A DNA stretch of 64,000 bases from Hydrotalea sp. (lineage in GTDB: Bacteria > Bacteroidota > Bacteroidia > Chitinophagales > Chitinophagaceae): NCBI GenBank assembly GCA_022402565.1, contig JAKRSC010000028.1, positions 251,604 to 315,603 on the forward strand, given 5' to 3'. Both the position numbers and the translations under genes were made by a program. Below the pieces are notes generated by a model. That model had not been told where the DNA came from. It worked only from the letters and a program-made list of their open reading frames with translations, and ran no database searches. Positions 44,173 to 53,067 of this stretch are shown here, one piece after another. Positions within the stretch are counted from its first letter, which is position 1. Each line of letters begins with the position of its first letter.

Positions 44173-45234
44173 CTATGCATTTGTAGGTAGAACCACAGCA
44201 TATTTCTTCATTTGTTTTTTCATAATGTAGAAAAATAATGGAGGAATATGTGCTAAGATCATCATACCCGGATAGCCAGTTGGCATTTGTGGCGCATCAT
44301 CGTGGTGGCGCAAAATTTGGTATTTGCGACTTGCTAAATAATGATGGTCGCTATGTCGACTTAATTCAAACAACATAATCCTACCTAAAGCATGGTTACT
44401 ATTCCAGCTGTGGTGCGGCATAGCTCGCTCATATTGTCCAGTTTCCTTTTTGGTTCTTTGTAAACCATAATGTTCAATATAGTTCACCGTTTCTAGTAAT
44501 CCAATTCCAAGTGCGGCGGCAGCTAAATAAGCCATAAAAATCCAGGTCCCAAACATCCAGTAAATGCCTCCCAAGAAGCTTAATTGAATAAATAAATTTT
44601 GTACCATTTCATTCTTCCAATGAAAAATAGGAAGATTCTTCTTTTTTATTTCATCATTGGCAATGTGCCAAGCACTTAAATATGAGTAGATAATAGTTCT
44701 CGGATAGAATTCAAATAAGCTTTCATGTAATCTTGCTGAACTTGGATCTTCTCTGGTTGCTACTCTCTTATGATGGCCTTTATTGTGTTCTGTAAAAAAG
44801 TGCATGTATTGAGACGTTAGTAATAAAAACTTGGCCATCCATTGTTCATATTCATTCTTTCTATGACCAAGTTCATGTGCCACATTTATTCCAAATGCAC
44901 CACATAAAAGTCCCATGCTTAACACCCTGCCAATAATAGTTGTCCAGTCTAAATTGGGCTGTTGCAGTGAATACAGGAAAACAAAAAGAAAAATGTATTG
45001 AAGAGGCAGAATGGCATATAAGATATAGTCGTAGGTCCGATCGTTTTTTTCCATTTCTTCTTCTGCTGCTGAAAGGTTATACACACTCGGGGGCACAATT
45101 AATTCAACTAAAGGAATAAACATGTAGCTCCAAAAAATTGGGAGAAATGCTTTCCAGCCTGTTTCATGAAAGGCTATCCAAGCAAGGCCAAACACCAATA
45201 ATGGTGTTGTGTATTTTAATGCCCGCCAGTTCAT
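44173..45234 (-). CDS. Alkane 1-monooxygenase-like membrane di-iron enzyme (AlkB family)
   Basis: A 353-residue membrane protein with about six helices. The histidine boxes match AlkB: HELGHR, HNKGHHKR and HSDHH, and the AlkB-specific NYIEHYGL block is present. The family inserts oxygen into terminal methyl groups of alkanes or related lipids, needing a rubredoxin or ferredoxin partner that is not in this window. A Crp/Fnr gene lies 66 bp upstream on the same strand. The true substrate is unproven. Confidence 0.88.
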   Translation of the reverse strand: MNWRALKYTTPLLVFGLAWIAFHETGWKAFLPIFWSYMFIPLVELIVPPSVYNLSAAEEEMEKNDRTYDYILYAILPLQYIFLFVFLYSLQQPNLDWTTIIGRVLSMGLLCGAFGINVAHELGHRKNEYEQWMAKFLLLTSQYMHFFTEHNKGHHKRVATREDPSSARLHESLFEFYPRTIIYSYLSAWHIANDEIKKKNLPIFHWKNEMVQNLFIQLSFLGGIYWMFGTWIFMAYLAAAALGIGLLETVNYIEHYGLQRTKKETGQYERAMPHHSWNSNHALGRIMLFELSRHSDHHYLASRKYQILRHHDDAPQMPTGYPGMMILAHIPPLFFYIMKKQMKKYAVVLPTNA

Positions 45235-45300
45235 ACAGTACGATTTAGCAATAAACTTACAGGATTCTTACAATACTAAAATGATTTGTACAGCAGAAGC

Positions 45301-46044
45301 TTAGTCTTGAATATTAGCTACCCTCAACAAATCGCGGGGCTTGAGAATCTTGATTTTTTTACCATCCAAATCAATTAATCCGTCTTTCTTAAATTCAGAT
45401 AATAAGCGAATGGTAGATTCAGTGGCTGTTCCAACGAGGTTGGCAATTTCTTCTCTTGATAGACGAACATTAAGGGTTTGTTCATCACTTTCAAAACCAT
45501 AGGTTTCTTTAATGAAAAGTAAGGTCTCAGCCAATCTTTCACGAACGGGCTTTTGAGCAAGGTGCGTAATTTTTGTTTCTGCCTTGTGCAATTCGTCACT
45601 CAAAAGTTTCATCATCTCAAAAGCCATAGCTGCATCATTTTTTAATGCAGTTACGAAAAGCTCTTTAGGTATGAAACATACTTTTGTATCTTCTAGCGCT
45701 ACAGCAGATGAACTGTACCTGTCGCCACTTAACAATGCCCGATAACCTAAAATATCACCTCCTCTTAATAAGCGCACAATTTGTTCTTTGCCATCATCGC
45801 CCAAGTGGGAAAGTTTAATTTTTCCATCATTGATACAATAAACGCCAAATGGATGAGATCCTTCGTTAAAAACGACTTGGCCTTTTTTATAAAAATTACA
45901 AACTTTTTGCAGGTTAATTTCTTCAAGAAACTCATGCTTAGCTCTACAAATAACGGATGTGTTTCTATGTTGACAATGGCCACAGTCTGTATGAAAGCCA
46001 TCGAGACCCTTGTGTTGCTTATTGGTTGAAGTACTGAGGCCCAT
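45301..46044 (-). CDS. Crp/Fnr family transcriptional regulator with N-terminal cysteines
   Basis: About 247 residues from ATG 46044; a GTG at 46068 would add eight residues. A cyclic-nucleotide-binding-like domain (FYKKGQVVFNEGSHPFGVYCINDGKIK) is followed by a helix-turn-helix (LSREEIANLVGTATESTIRLLSEFKKDGLI). Before the sensor domain lie Cys21-x2-Cys24 and Cys33, with Cys49 further on. This resembles the N-terminal cluster ligands of Fnr, so oxygen or redox sensing through an Fe-S cluster is possible. An Fnr-like fourth ligand near residue 120 is not seen. Confidence 0.87.
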   Translation of the reverse strand: MGLSTSTNKQHKGLDGFHTDCGHCQHRNTSVICRAKHEFLEEINLQKVCNFYKKGQVVFNEGSHPFGVYCINDGKIKLSHLGDDGKEQIVRLLRGGDILGYRALLSGDRYSSSAVALEDTKVCFIPKELFVTALKNDAAMAFEMMKLLSDELHKAETKITHLAQKPVRERLAETLLFIKETYGFESDEQTLNVRLSREEIANLVGTATESTIRLLSEFKKDGLIDLDGKKIKILKPRDLLRVANIQD

Positions 46045-46125
46045 GGGTGAAATTTTTTTGAAATTCACACTTTTTTATGAGCTGTTTATCTTTTGTGTAA
46101 GAAAATCAATGCGTTAATCAAACAT

Positions 46126-46155
46126 AAGCCCCTAAAAATGAATATTTAAGGGCTT
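46126..46155 (-). terminator. Hairpin between the amidase and Crp/Fnr genes
   Basis: The arms AAGCCCCTAAA and TTTAAGGGCTT pair with one mismatch around an 8-base loop. It lies about 50 bp after the amidase stop. A long T-run is lacking, so termination is uncertain; a perfect TATGTTTG element (46119-46126) directly follows and may be the crp promoter. Confidence 0.4.
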
Positions 46156-46206
46156 GCTGTAGAGTGGATGGTTACTCTGGGTCAACAAAATGAATGTATT
46201 GTTCTA

Positions 46207-47442
46207 TTATTTTTTTGTCGTTACCTCTTGTTTTAAAAACTGTTCAATTCCTTTTCGAATCTTAACAGAGGTTTCCTTATGAAACTTTGCTTCCTGAATC
46301 CTGGCTTCATCTTCTGGATTACTCAAAAATGCAATTTCTACTAGGGTATTTACAAAATCGGTAGGTGCATTCAACATAAAATTGAAATGACCAATGTTTC
46401 CAAACTCGTTTAATCCAAGTGTAAGCATTTCTTTGAGGATGGCTTGTGAAATGGGTCTAAAACCAATATGCTTGTAATAAGTACTAACTCCTTTTACTTG
46501 TGGTCGACTGGCTGAATTAAGATGCAAGCTGATTAAAACTTGTGGACCTTGTTGCTGAAGCCAAAGAACTCTATCCTTATTGTCGATTGCAGTATCTGCA
46601 GATCGCACCATAATGACTTCTGCACCATATCGCTTCAATTCTTTTTCTAAAGCTTTTGCAAATAGAAGTGTATAGTCTTTTTCCAGAATGCCAGATTGTG
46701 TTCCTCTTGCACCAGTATTAGATCCACCATGACCAGCATCCACAGCAATTTTTAGTCCTCTTAATTTTTTTGACGCAGGAGGTTCATTCACAAGCAATAA
46801 CAACGATTTGCCCTTATAGCCAAGACTATATCCCCAATGTGCAGTATGTTTTAAGTGAATGGTTATTTGAAGGACATCTGTAGCAGTTTGTACATAATCA
46901 ACATGCGCAATAGCTTTACTAGAACTTAGTTGCGTAATCCAGTTGGTGTTGCTTTGGGCTCCAAATACCTCAATGATAATTCTATTAGGCTGTATTTCCA
47001 TCCAGCTCCTGTAAGGCACTCGTTCATCTAAACGAATCCACATACTATCTCTGCCCTGTGTGCCGCCTTTCACTGTCCAAGAGCCCGATAGAGTAGGCAA
47101 ATTAGGTTCTTTTTTATCTGTCCACTTAATGAAACTTTTTGCCATCCATGCTTGTCGTTGAGAAGAGAGCTGAATTTTATACATCCCTTTACTGCTATCT
47201 AACACCTGCACCCATACTGCGGTATCAATAAAGCCCATTTTTGCACCGCCTAGCCGGTCTTCTCCAATTCCATAGTCAATCATTGGTAGTTTACCTGTGG
47301 TAAGCGCCCATTTTGCTTGAGATATACCCTTACTTTGTATTAAACCGAATATGCAAACCAACAAAAGGATTGTAATGATTTTATTTGGTTTGAAAAAAAA
47401 GCTGTCGGATATCCAACAGCTTTGATGTGATTTATTCTGCAT
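46207..47442 (-). CDS. N-acetylmuramoyl-L-alanine amidase
   Basis: About 411 residues from ATG 47442. An N-terminal signal/anchor (ITILLLVCIFGLIQSKGISQ) is followed by an SH3-like segment, an AMIN-like region, and an Amidase_3 domain from about 225. Zinc ligands are in KIAVDAGHGGSNTGARG (His), LEKDYTLLFAKALEKEL (Glu) and VLISLHLNSA (His), with a catalytic Glu in TLVEIAFLSNPED. It cleaves the amide bond between MurNAc and the peptide in cell-wall turnover. Its start overlaps the stop of the upstream acyl-CoA synthetase gene by 11 bp. Confidence 0.9.
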   Translation of the reverse strand: MQNKSHQSCWISDSFFFKPNKIITILLLVCIFGLIQSKGISQAKWALTTGKLPMIDYGIGEDRLGGAKMGFIDTAVWVQVLDSSKGMYKIQLSSQRQAWMAKSFIKWTDKKEPNLPTLSGSWTVKGGTQGRDSMWIRLDERVPYRSWMEIQPNRIIIEVFGAQSNTNWITQLSSSKAIAHVDYVQTATDVLQITIHLKHTAHWGYSLGYKGKSLLLLVNEPPASKKLRGLKIAVDAGHGGSNTGARGTQSGILEKDYTLLFAKALEKELKRYGAEVIMVRSADTAIDNKDRVLWLQQQGPQVLISLHLNSASRPQVKGVSTYYKHIGFRPISQAILKEMLTLGLNEFGNIGHFNFMLNAPTDFVNTLVEIAFLSNPEDEARIQEAKFHKETSVKIRKGIEQFLKQEVTTKK

Positions 47443-49219
47443 AAATTCTTTCAATACTTTCTTTATACTTTTCTGTAATTACCCTCCGCTTTAATTTGAG
47501 TGTTGGAGTTAGTTCTCCATTTTCTACATTCCACTCATGCGGCAGGAGTTCAAATTTCTTGACTTGTTCAACATGGTTGAAGAATTTATTGAAGCTGTCA
47601 ACCAGCTCTCTATATAACTCCAATACGCGCGGGTGATTGATGGCCGCTTCATGCGTAGTGAATGGAATATTTTTTTCGCGCATCCATTCTTTTAGTGTTG
47701 GGAAAGAAGGAACAATAAGGGCGCCTACGAACTTTCTCTCAGGTCCAACAATCATCACTTGTTCAACAAACATGCTTTCTTTCAATCTGTTTTCGATGGG
47801 TTGAGGAGCTACGTATTTTCCGCCACTTGTTTTGAACAATTCTTTTTTACGATCTGTAATTTTTAAATACTTTCCTTCATCCCACACACCAATATCACCT
47901 GTATGCAACCAGCCGTTAATAATGGTTTCAGCAGTAATATCAGGACGCTTATAATAACCTTGCATCACACAAGGACCAGTTACTAGAATCTCACCATCTT
48001 CAGCAATTTTTACTTCAATACCTGGAATAGGCAAACCAACTGTTCCGTACTTGCTTCCGCCTTTTGTTTGTCGGTTTACAGTAATAACAGGGCTGTTTTC
48101 TGTTGGGCCATACCCTTCATATACAGGTATTTGCGCACCATTGAATATGCGTAATAGCTTCTCTTGACAAGCCGCACCACCAGTAATAATGAATTTCACA
48201 TTCCCACCTAATGCCTCTCTCCATTTGCTGAAAATGAGTTTGTTTGCAATTGAAAGCTGAGTGTTATACCAAAGGCCGCCACTCACATTGTTATCATATT
48301 TTTCTGCAAGAGATACAGCCCAGAAAAACAGCTTCCTTTTTGTTCCAGTAAGCTCATTGCCTTTAGCCATAATTTTCTCAAATACTTTTTCAAGTAATCG
48401 AGGAACAGTGGTAAATCCATCTGGCTTCACCTCTTTCAAGTTATCACCAATGGTTTCTAAGCTTTCAGCATAATACACACTAATACCGCTGTAGAAATAT
48501 ATGTAGGTAACCTGCTTTTCAAATATGTGGTTCAAAGGAAGGAAGCTTAATACCTTATGGTGCGGTGCGTCTGGGAATGGGAATGCTTCTTTTGAGAACA
48601 TAATGTTCATATAGATGTTTGCATGGGTGAGCATAACACCTTTAGGGGTTCCAGTTGTACCAGACGTGTAAATGATAGTCGCTAAATGAGAAGTTGGAAT
48701 ATCTTTTTTGATAGCAGCTACTTTAGCCAAGCTCTCATCATCTGCTAATGCTAATACTTCTTTCCAATGAGGTGCACCTTCAATTTCATCAAAACTATAT
48801 ACACCTTGCACCGATGGTACTCTTTCAGCAACACTTTTTGCTTTTTCGTATAGTTCTTGGTTACCCGCAAAAATGTATTTTACTTGAGCATCATTCAAAA
48901 TAAATTCTAATTCACTCGGGTTGGTAGTTGGATAAATAGGCGTGAGAATTGCACCAATCTGTTGTGCTGCAAAGTCGGTAAAAATCCACTCGGGCCTGTT
49001 GGCACTAAGGATAGCTATTTTATCACTTCCTTCAGCAGAAAAGTCATTAGCGCTTACACCCAATTTTAATAAACCTGCACTGAAGCGGTTCGCAATATCT
49101 TGAACTTGTTCGGTGGAATAGGGGGTCCAAACTCCTTTCTCTTTAGCTACCATCATATCGGCCTTGGGGAACTTGCTCAGCTGATGGTCTAGACAATCGA
49201 ATAAGCGTTTAATTTCCAT
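47432..49219 (-). CDS. Long-chain acyl-CoA synthetase (AMP-dependent)
   Basis: About 595 residues from ATG 49219. The adenylate-forming motifs are clear: TIIYTSGTTGTPKGVMLTH, GYGPTENSPVI, WLHTGDIG, and the C-terminal ITDRKKELFKTSGGKYVAP lysine region. It activates fatty acids to acyl-CoA. Together with the nearby AlkB-type enzyme it could channel oxidised alkyl chains to beta-oxidation, though that link is inference. It overlaps the amidase gene by 11 bp. Confidence 0.92.
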   Translation of the reverse strand: MEIKRLFDCLDHQLSKFPKADMMVAKEKGVWTPYSTEQVQDIANRFSAGLLKLGVSANDFSAEGSDKIAILSANRPEWIFTDFAAQQIGAILTPIYPTTNPSELEFILNDAQVKYIFAGNQELYEKAKSVAERVPSVQGVYSFDEIEGAPHWKEVLALADDESLAKVAAIKKDIPTSHLATIIYTSGTTGTPKGVMLTHANIYMNIMFSKEAFPFPDAPHHKVLSFLPLNHIFEKQVTYIYFYSGISVYYAESLETIGDNLKEVKPDGFTTVPRLLEKVFEKIMAKGNELTGTKRKLFFWAVSLAEKYDNNVSGGLWYNTQLSIANKLIFSKWREALGGNVKFIITGGAACQEKLLRIFNGAQIPVYEGYGPTENSPVITVNRQTKGGSKYGTVGLPIPGIEVKIAEDGEILVTGPCVMQGYYKRPDITAETIINGWLHTGDIGVWDEGKYLKITDRKKELFKTSGGKYVAPQPIENRLKESMFVEQVMIVGPERKFVGALIVPSFPTLKEWMREKNIPFTTHEAAINHPRVLELYRELVDSFNKFFNHVEQVKKFELLPHEWNVENGELTPTLKLKRRVITEKYKESIERIYAE

Positions 49220-49256
49220 AATAAACAATTAATGGTTGAAGCAATAGTTAGGGTGA

Positions 49257-49535
49257 TTAAGAATTTGATTTTTTCTTGGTGAGTTGTTCATATTCGTGTT
49301 GTACCCAGTCTTTGCCTTTTGTATAGGCTTCAATGAACTGAAATACAAGGGCAATACCCCAGCTTAATGAAACCCATGCAGGCCAAGGTAATGTAGATTG
49401 TACAATACGCGCACCCTTAAATGCCCAAATTAACCAAAGAAAAAGGTTAACTAAGAGATAAATGGTAAGCGATCGTTTAAATCTGGCGCGTTTTTGAGCC
49501 ACACGCCAAAGGCTATAGTCTTTTTGGGGCTCCAT
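49257..49535 (-). CDS. 2TM domain-containing small membrane protein
   Basis: About 92 residues from ATG 49535 (MEPQKDYSLW); a GTG further upstream is less likely. The pattern LWRVAQKRARFKRSLTIYL is followed by two hydrophobic helices (LLVNLFLWLIWAF and AWVSLSWGIALVFQFI) and a basic tail. This matches the Bacteroidota 2TM domain family, often seen next to LytTR regulators. Its function is unknown. It lies 37 bp upstream of the acyl-CoA synthetase gene on the same strand. Confidence 0.8.
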   Translation of the reverse strand: MEPQKDYSLWRVAQKRARFKRSLTIYLLVNLFLWLIWAFKGARIVQSTLPWPAWVSLSWGIALVFQFIEAYTKGKDWVQHEYEQLTKKKSNS

Positions 49536-49629
49536 AGAGGGGTCCTTTGGGGTGTTGAAAGTAGTTAAATCGCCCTGAATCACAAAGCCTTTAGTTATTC
49601 AAATAAGCTATAAAAGAAATTTTAACAGC

Positions 49630-50661
49630 TTAGTCCTCCCAAACTGTTAATCCTTCACTGCAGTTGGAGCATATGTCAATGTTTTTCCTAGAACTCATGA
49701 GCTCTTGTCGGAACTGCTTATAGTTCTCATTTTTCCAGATTTCTCTGAATGATTGCGATTGTAAATTTCCCAAATGATGCATGGCATCTTTATCGAAGCA
49801 ACAGGGTACCACAATGCCATCCCATGTTATTACATTGGCATGCCAAAGCTTCCAACAATGATTTTGCAGGCCGCTCTTGACTTCCCTTTCACCTTTTTTA
49901 TTGGTTCTATAGCGACTGTATTTATCAATGGTAGGAATTAGGTTGTGTGGATCTTCTTCGTAGTTGTACACTTGCGCAGTTTTGAATCGAACTTGATCAA
50001 CTCCAATTTCCTTGCCCAATGCTTTAATCTCTTCTATTTGGTGCTCATTGGGTTGTACCACTAAAAATTGAAAGAAAACAAATGGGGTTTTACTTTTCAG
50101 TTCTTTCTTCCACTTCACTATGTTGCGCGCCCCTTGTATGACTTTATCTAATTTTCCACCAACTCTATACTGTTGGTACACATCTTGTGTAGTTCCATCA
50201 ATAGAAATAATCAATCGGTCTAATCCACTTTCAACAGTTTGTTTGGCCTTTTCCTCAGTTAAATAATGTGCATTGGTACTAGTAGCCGTGTAAATTCCTT
50301 TTTGGTGTGCATACTTCACCATATCCAAAAATTGCGGATTGAGGTAAGGCTCCCCCTGAAAATAAAAAATCAAATACAGCAATTCCTGGTGAATATCATC
50401 AATGGTTTTCTCGAAGAAAGATTTTTCCAACATACCGGTTGGACGAGTAAATGAACGCAATCCACTTGGACATTCAGGACAACGAAGGTTGCATGATGTG
50501 GTTGGTTCGAAGGAAATGGAAATAGGATAGCCCCATTGAATGGGTTTCTTAGTGAGTTTACTTAGCTGATAACTGCTCCAAACCAAAGCAGCATTGGTGG
50601 CTTTTTTGAAGGTGAGCTTAGACAGTAAGTTGATGCTATCGTTCCAGTTGAAATAAGGCAT
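49630..50661 (-). CDS. Radical SAM/SPASM domain-containing protein
   Basis: About 343 residues from ATG 50661 (MPYFNWND). The radical SAM cluster motif is EPTTSCNLRCPEC (C-x3-C-x2-C as CNLRCPEC). It is followed by IFYFQGEPYLNP and the SAM-binding IISIDGTTQDVYQQYR. The C-terminal SPASM region has NHCWKLWHANVITWDGIVVPCCFDKDAMHHLGN and CSNCSEGL, binding extra Fe-S clusters. Such enzymes modify peptides or carry out other radical reactions. No precursor peptide gene was seen beside it. The substrate is unknown. Confidence 0.88.
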   Translation of the reverse strand: MPYFNWNDSINLLSKLTFKKATNAALVWSSYQLSKLTKKPIQWGYPISISFEPTTSCNLRCPECPSGLRSFTRPTGMLEKSFFEKTIDDIHQELLYLIFYFQGEPYLNPQFLDMVKYAHQKGIYTATSTNAHYLTEEKAKQTVESGLDRLIISIDGTTQDVYQQYRVGGKLDKVIQGARNIVKWKKELKSKTPFVFFQFLVVQPNEHQIEEIKALGKEIGVDQVRFKTAQVYNYEEDPHNLIPTIDKYSRYRTNKKGEREVKSGLQNHCWKLWHANVITWDGIVVPCCFDKDAMHHLGNLQSQSFREIWKNENYKQFRQELMSSRKNIDICSNCSEGLTVWED

Positions 50662-50682
50662 GAGCCGTAAAAATACAAACTC

Positions 50683-51537
50683 ATGCACCAAATAGAAGCA
50701 TTGAAAAGGTTCTATTCAAATTCTTCCATTTTTCGTAATGAAACCTACGCTTATCTTCACGCAGTGAGTCGTAAAAGTTCAAACTTAATTTGGTGGTTGC
50801 TGCCATTGTTGTTGGTGAGTGTTTTCATTTTGGTGCGATTTTTTGCTCCAAAGTTCTCAGATCACACACCTGCTTCATCTCAGTTTGAGCAAGGTTGGTG
50901 GCAACTTTATCCCCAGGAATATGCTATAATTGGGATAGACATAAGCAGGTACCAGGGCATGATTAGGTGGAAAGAAATTAAAGAAGGATTTCCGCCTGGA
51001 GCAGAGCTGCGTTTTTGTTACGTTAAAGCCACAGAAGGAATTACAATTACAGATCCTTATTTTTTTCGAAACTGGAAGGCTGCTAAAAAAGAAGGATTGA
51101 AAAGAGGCGCATATCATTTTTTTAGAACAAGAGAAGATCCTATTCGACAAGCAGAGCATTTTCTGCGACTTCGACCCTACCAAAAAGGCGATTTGCCTCC
51201 TGTTGTAGATATTGAACATCTAGATGGTGTGTCAGTTCGAATTACTCGTCAGCGTTTGTTAAGCTTTCTTCAGTATGTTGAAAGAAAAACGGGTATTCGT
51301 CCAATTATTTATACTTATGCAAGCTTCTATGAGTCTTATTTAGGTGATGCATTCAAGGAATACCCTCTTTGGGTAGCTCATTACTTTCAGCCTAATGCAC
51401 CTCGTATTTCAAGAGATTGGCTTTTTTGGCAGTTTACAGATAAAGCCCAAATACCAGCTATTTCTGGGAAGGTAGATGTCAATGTTTTTCGTGGCGATAG
51501 TATTCAGTGGAACAATTGGCTAAGAGAGTTCAAATAA
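50683..51537 (+). CDS. GH25 family lysozyme, membrane-anchored
   Basis: A 284-residue protein with an N-terminal transmembrane segment (LIWWLLPLLLVSVFILVRFF) and a GH25 muramidase domain from about residue 82. The catalytic acidic residues fit GIDISRYQG and PPVVDIEHLDG. Other conserved parts are FCYVKATEGITITDPYF, GAYHFF, PIIYTYASFY and FWQFTDKAQIPAI. It would hydrolyse peptidoglycan glycan strands outside the inner membrane. It is divergent from the radical SAM gene with 21 bp between the starts. Confidence 0.92.
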   Translation: MHQIEALKRFYSNSSIFRNETYAYLHAVSRKSSNLIWWLLPLLLVSVFILVRFFAPKFSDHTPASSQFEQGWWQLYPQEYAIIGIDISRYQGMIRWKEIKEGFPPGAELRFCYVKATEGITITDPYFFRNWKAAKKEGLKRGAYHFFRTREDPIRQAEHFLRLRPYQKGDLPPVVDIEHLDGVSVRITRQRLLSFLQYVERKTGIRPIIYTYASFYESYLGDAFKEYPLWVAHYFQPNAPRISRDWLFWQFTDKAQIPAISGKVDVNVFRGDSIQWNNWLREFK

Positions 51538-51559
51538 TTGTAATTTGGTGTTGAACTGC

Positions 51560-52564
51560 ATGAAATTAATTTTTACAATCATTGGTTGTTGGGTTTTTTG
51601 GGGAATAGCACAAAGTCAAGACTCAAAAAGCTCTTCTTATTACGAGCGGATAGATTCCCTGTGGCATATTACTACAGGATTTCAAACAAATAATGCTGAG
51701 TTTTTGGTTCGTTATCCAAATCGACAAAAAATCATTTTAACTCCTGCAACGGCTGTTCAGCATTATGTTAAAATGGAATATGGTGTATTGTATGTGAAAG
51801 CTGGGTATACACCCGGTTGGGCTAATCCAGATAAATCTGCTATAACTGGACAAAATAAGCGTACAGAAATTGGAGTGGGTTTTACTTTTAAGGGATTAGA
51901 TATTGATTTAAGTCGACAAAAAGCTAGGGGCTATTTTATTCGAAATACCAAGGATTTTATTCCATCGTGGCAGCCTGGACAACCTTACCTTCAAATTCCT
52001 AATTTAAATACAACGTTGTATTCTTTTCAAATTGGCTTGAGTACTAGATCAACCCTTCCAGTTGGAGCTTTGTATTCAGAAAGAACTAGGGTATTGAAAA
52101 ATACCTGGTCTTTTATTCCCTCGTTTAGTATTTATTGGATAGAAATGCAAAATGATGCACCCATGCAACCAGGCATGTATAACAACGATCGTCACCGCGA
52201 TTTTAATTTACGCTTGCCAATGGCGTTTGCAATGACTGCTAAATCGGGGTGGTATGCAATTATATTGGGTGGCCCAGTTGTTGGACTAAGCTTATTTAGC
52301 ACAGAACTGTACGATGCTAATCTTAATTCCACAGTACAACGATCTTCACATCTTGCATTAGGATATACTTCCAAAATTAGAGCAGGATACAATGGGAAGA
52401 AGTGGTATACTGGTATTAGCGCCTTCAGCGAACAATATTTTACAACACTGCAAGATGTGCGTACAACCAGAAATTTTTCAGGAGCAGAAATACATATTGG
52501 TACTAGAATTCCTCCTTTCCGTCTTTTAAAGAAAACAAATCAGTTGTTAGAAAAGTGGTTCTAA
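51560..52564 (+). CDS. Secreted protein, possible DUF4421-type outer-membrane protein
   Basis: About 334 residues from ATG 51560 (MKLIFTIIGC). A signal peptide ends near GIAQSQ. The mature part has many alternating hydrophobic strands with glycine turns (IGVGFTFKGLDIDLSR, AFAMTAKSGWYAIILGGPVVGLSLF), suggesting a beta-barrel. The opening SSYYERIDSLWHITTGFQTNNAEFLVRYPN resembles DUF4421 proteins of Bacteroidota, but I am not certain. It lies 22 bp after the lysozyme gene and its stop abuts that of paaD. Confidence 0.6.
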   Translation: MKLIFTIIGCWVFWGIAQSQDSKSSSYYERIDSLWHITTGFQTNNAEFLVRYPNRQKIILTPATAVQHYVKMEYGVLYVKAGYTPGWANPDKSAITGQNKRTEIGVGFTFKGLDIDLSRQKARGYFIRNTKDFIPSWQPGQPYLQIPNLNTTLYSFQIGLSTRSTLPVGALYSERTRVLKNTWSFIPSFSIYWIEMQNDAPMQPGMYNNDRHRDFNLRLPMAFAMTAKSGWYAIILGGPVVGLSLFSTELYDANLNSTVQRSSHLALGYTSKIRAGYNGKKWYTGISAFSEQYFTTLQDVRTTRNFSGAEIHIGTRIPPFRLLKKTNQLLEKWF

Positions 52565-53056
52565 TTAGTGACACTTAAAATAATCGAACGGCTCTAAACA
52601 GTCGTTGCATTGAAACAAAGCTTTACAAGCTGTACTTCCAAATTCACTTACTAATCGCGTATCTACGCTGTTGCATTGCGGACAAGGCGGATGGGTGTCT
52701 TCAATATTTGCATCATCTTTTACTTTGTATTGAGGGGGTGCAATTCCGTATGCGTGTAATTTTTTCTTTCCTTCTTCACTCATCCAATCGGTTGTCCAAG
52801 CAGGCGATAAAATTTGTTTGATTTCAACTTCTTTGATACCAGCTTCAGCTAAAGCCATTTTAATTTGGATGCGTATAACATCCATTGCAGGACAACCGCT
52901 ATAAGTTGGCGTAATTGTTATTACTGCTCCTTTCTCTGAAGTTTGTACATCCCTAACTATGCCTAAATCAACAATAGTAAGAACAGGCACTTCGGGGTCA
53001 CAAACTGTTTCGAGTACTTTCCAGATTGCTGCAGTAGGTTGAATGATTGCTTCCAT
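52565..53056 (-). CDS. paaD: 1,2-phenylacetyl-CoA epoxidase subunit PaaD
   Basis: About 163 residues from ATG 53056. The N-terminal DUF59/MIP18-like domain has VCDPEVPVLTIVDLGIVRDV and ITPTYSGCPAMDVI. The C-terminal zinc site is formed by cysteines in CPQCNSVDTRLVSEFGS and CNDCLEPFDYFKC. PaaD is thought to assist maturation of the epoxidase iron centre. It is the last gene of paaABCD; the reductase paaE is not adjacent. Confidence 0.92.
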   Translation of the reverse strand: MEAIIQPTAAIWKVLETVCDPEVPVLTIVDLGIVRDVQTSEKGAVITITPTYSGCPAMDVIRIQIKMALAEAGIKEVEIKQILSPAWTTDWMSEEGKKKLHAYGIAPPQYKVKDDANIEDTHPPCPQCNSVDTRLVSEFGSTACKALFQCNDCLEPFDYFKCH

Positions 53057-53067
53057 AGTTGGCAAGA

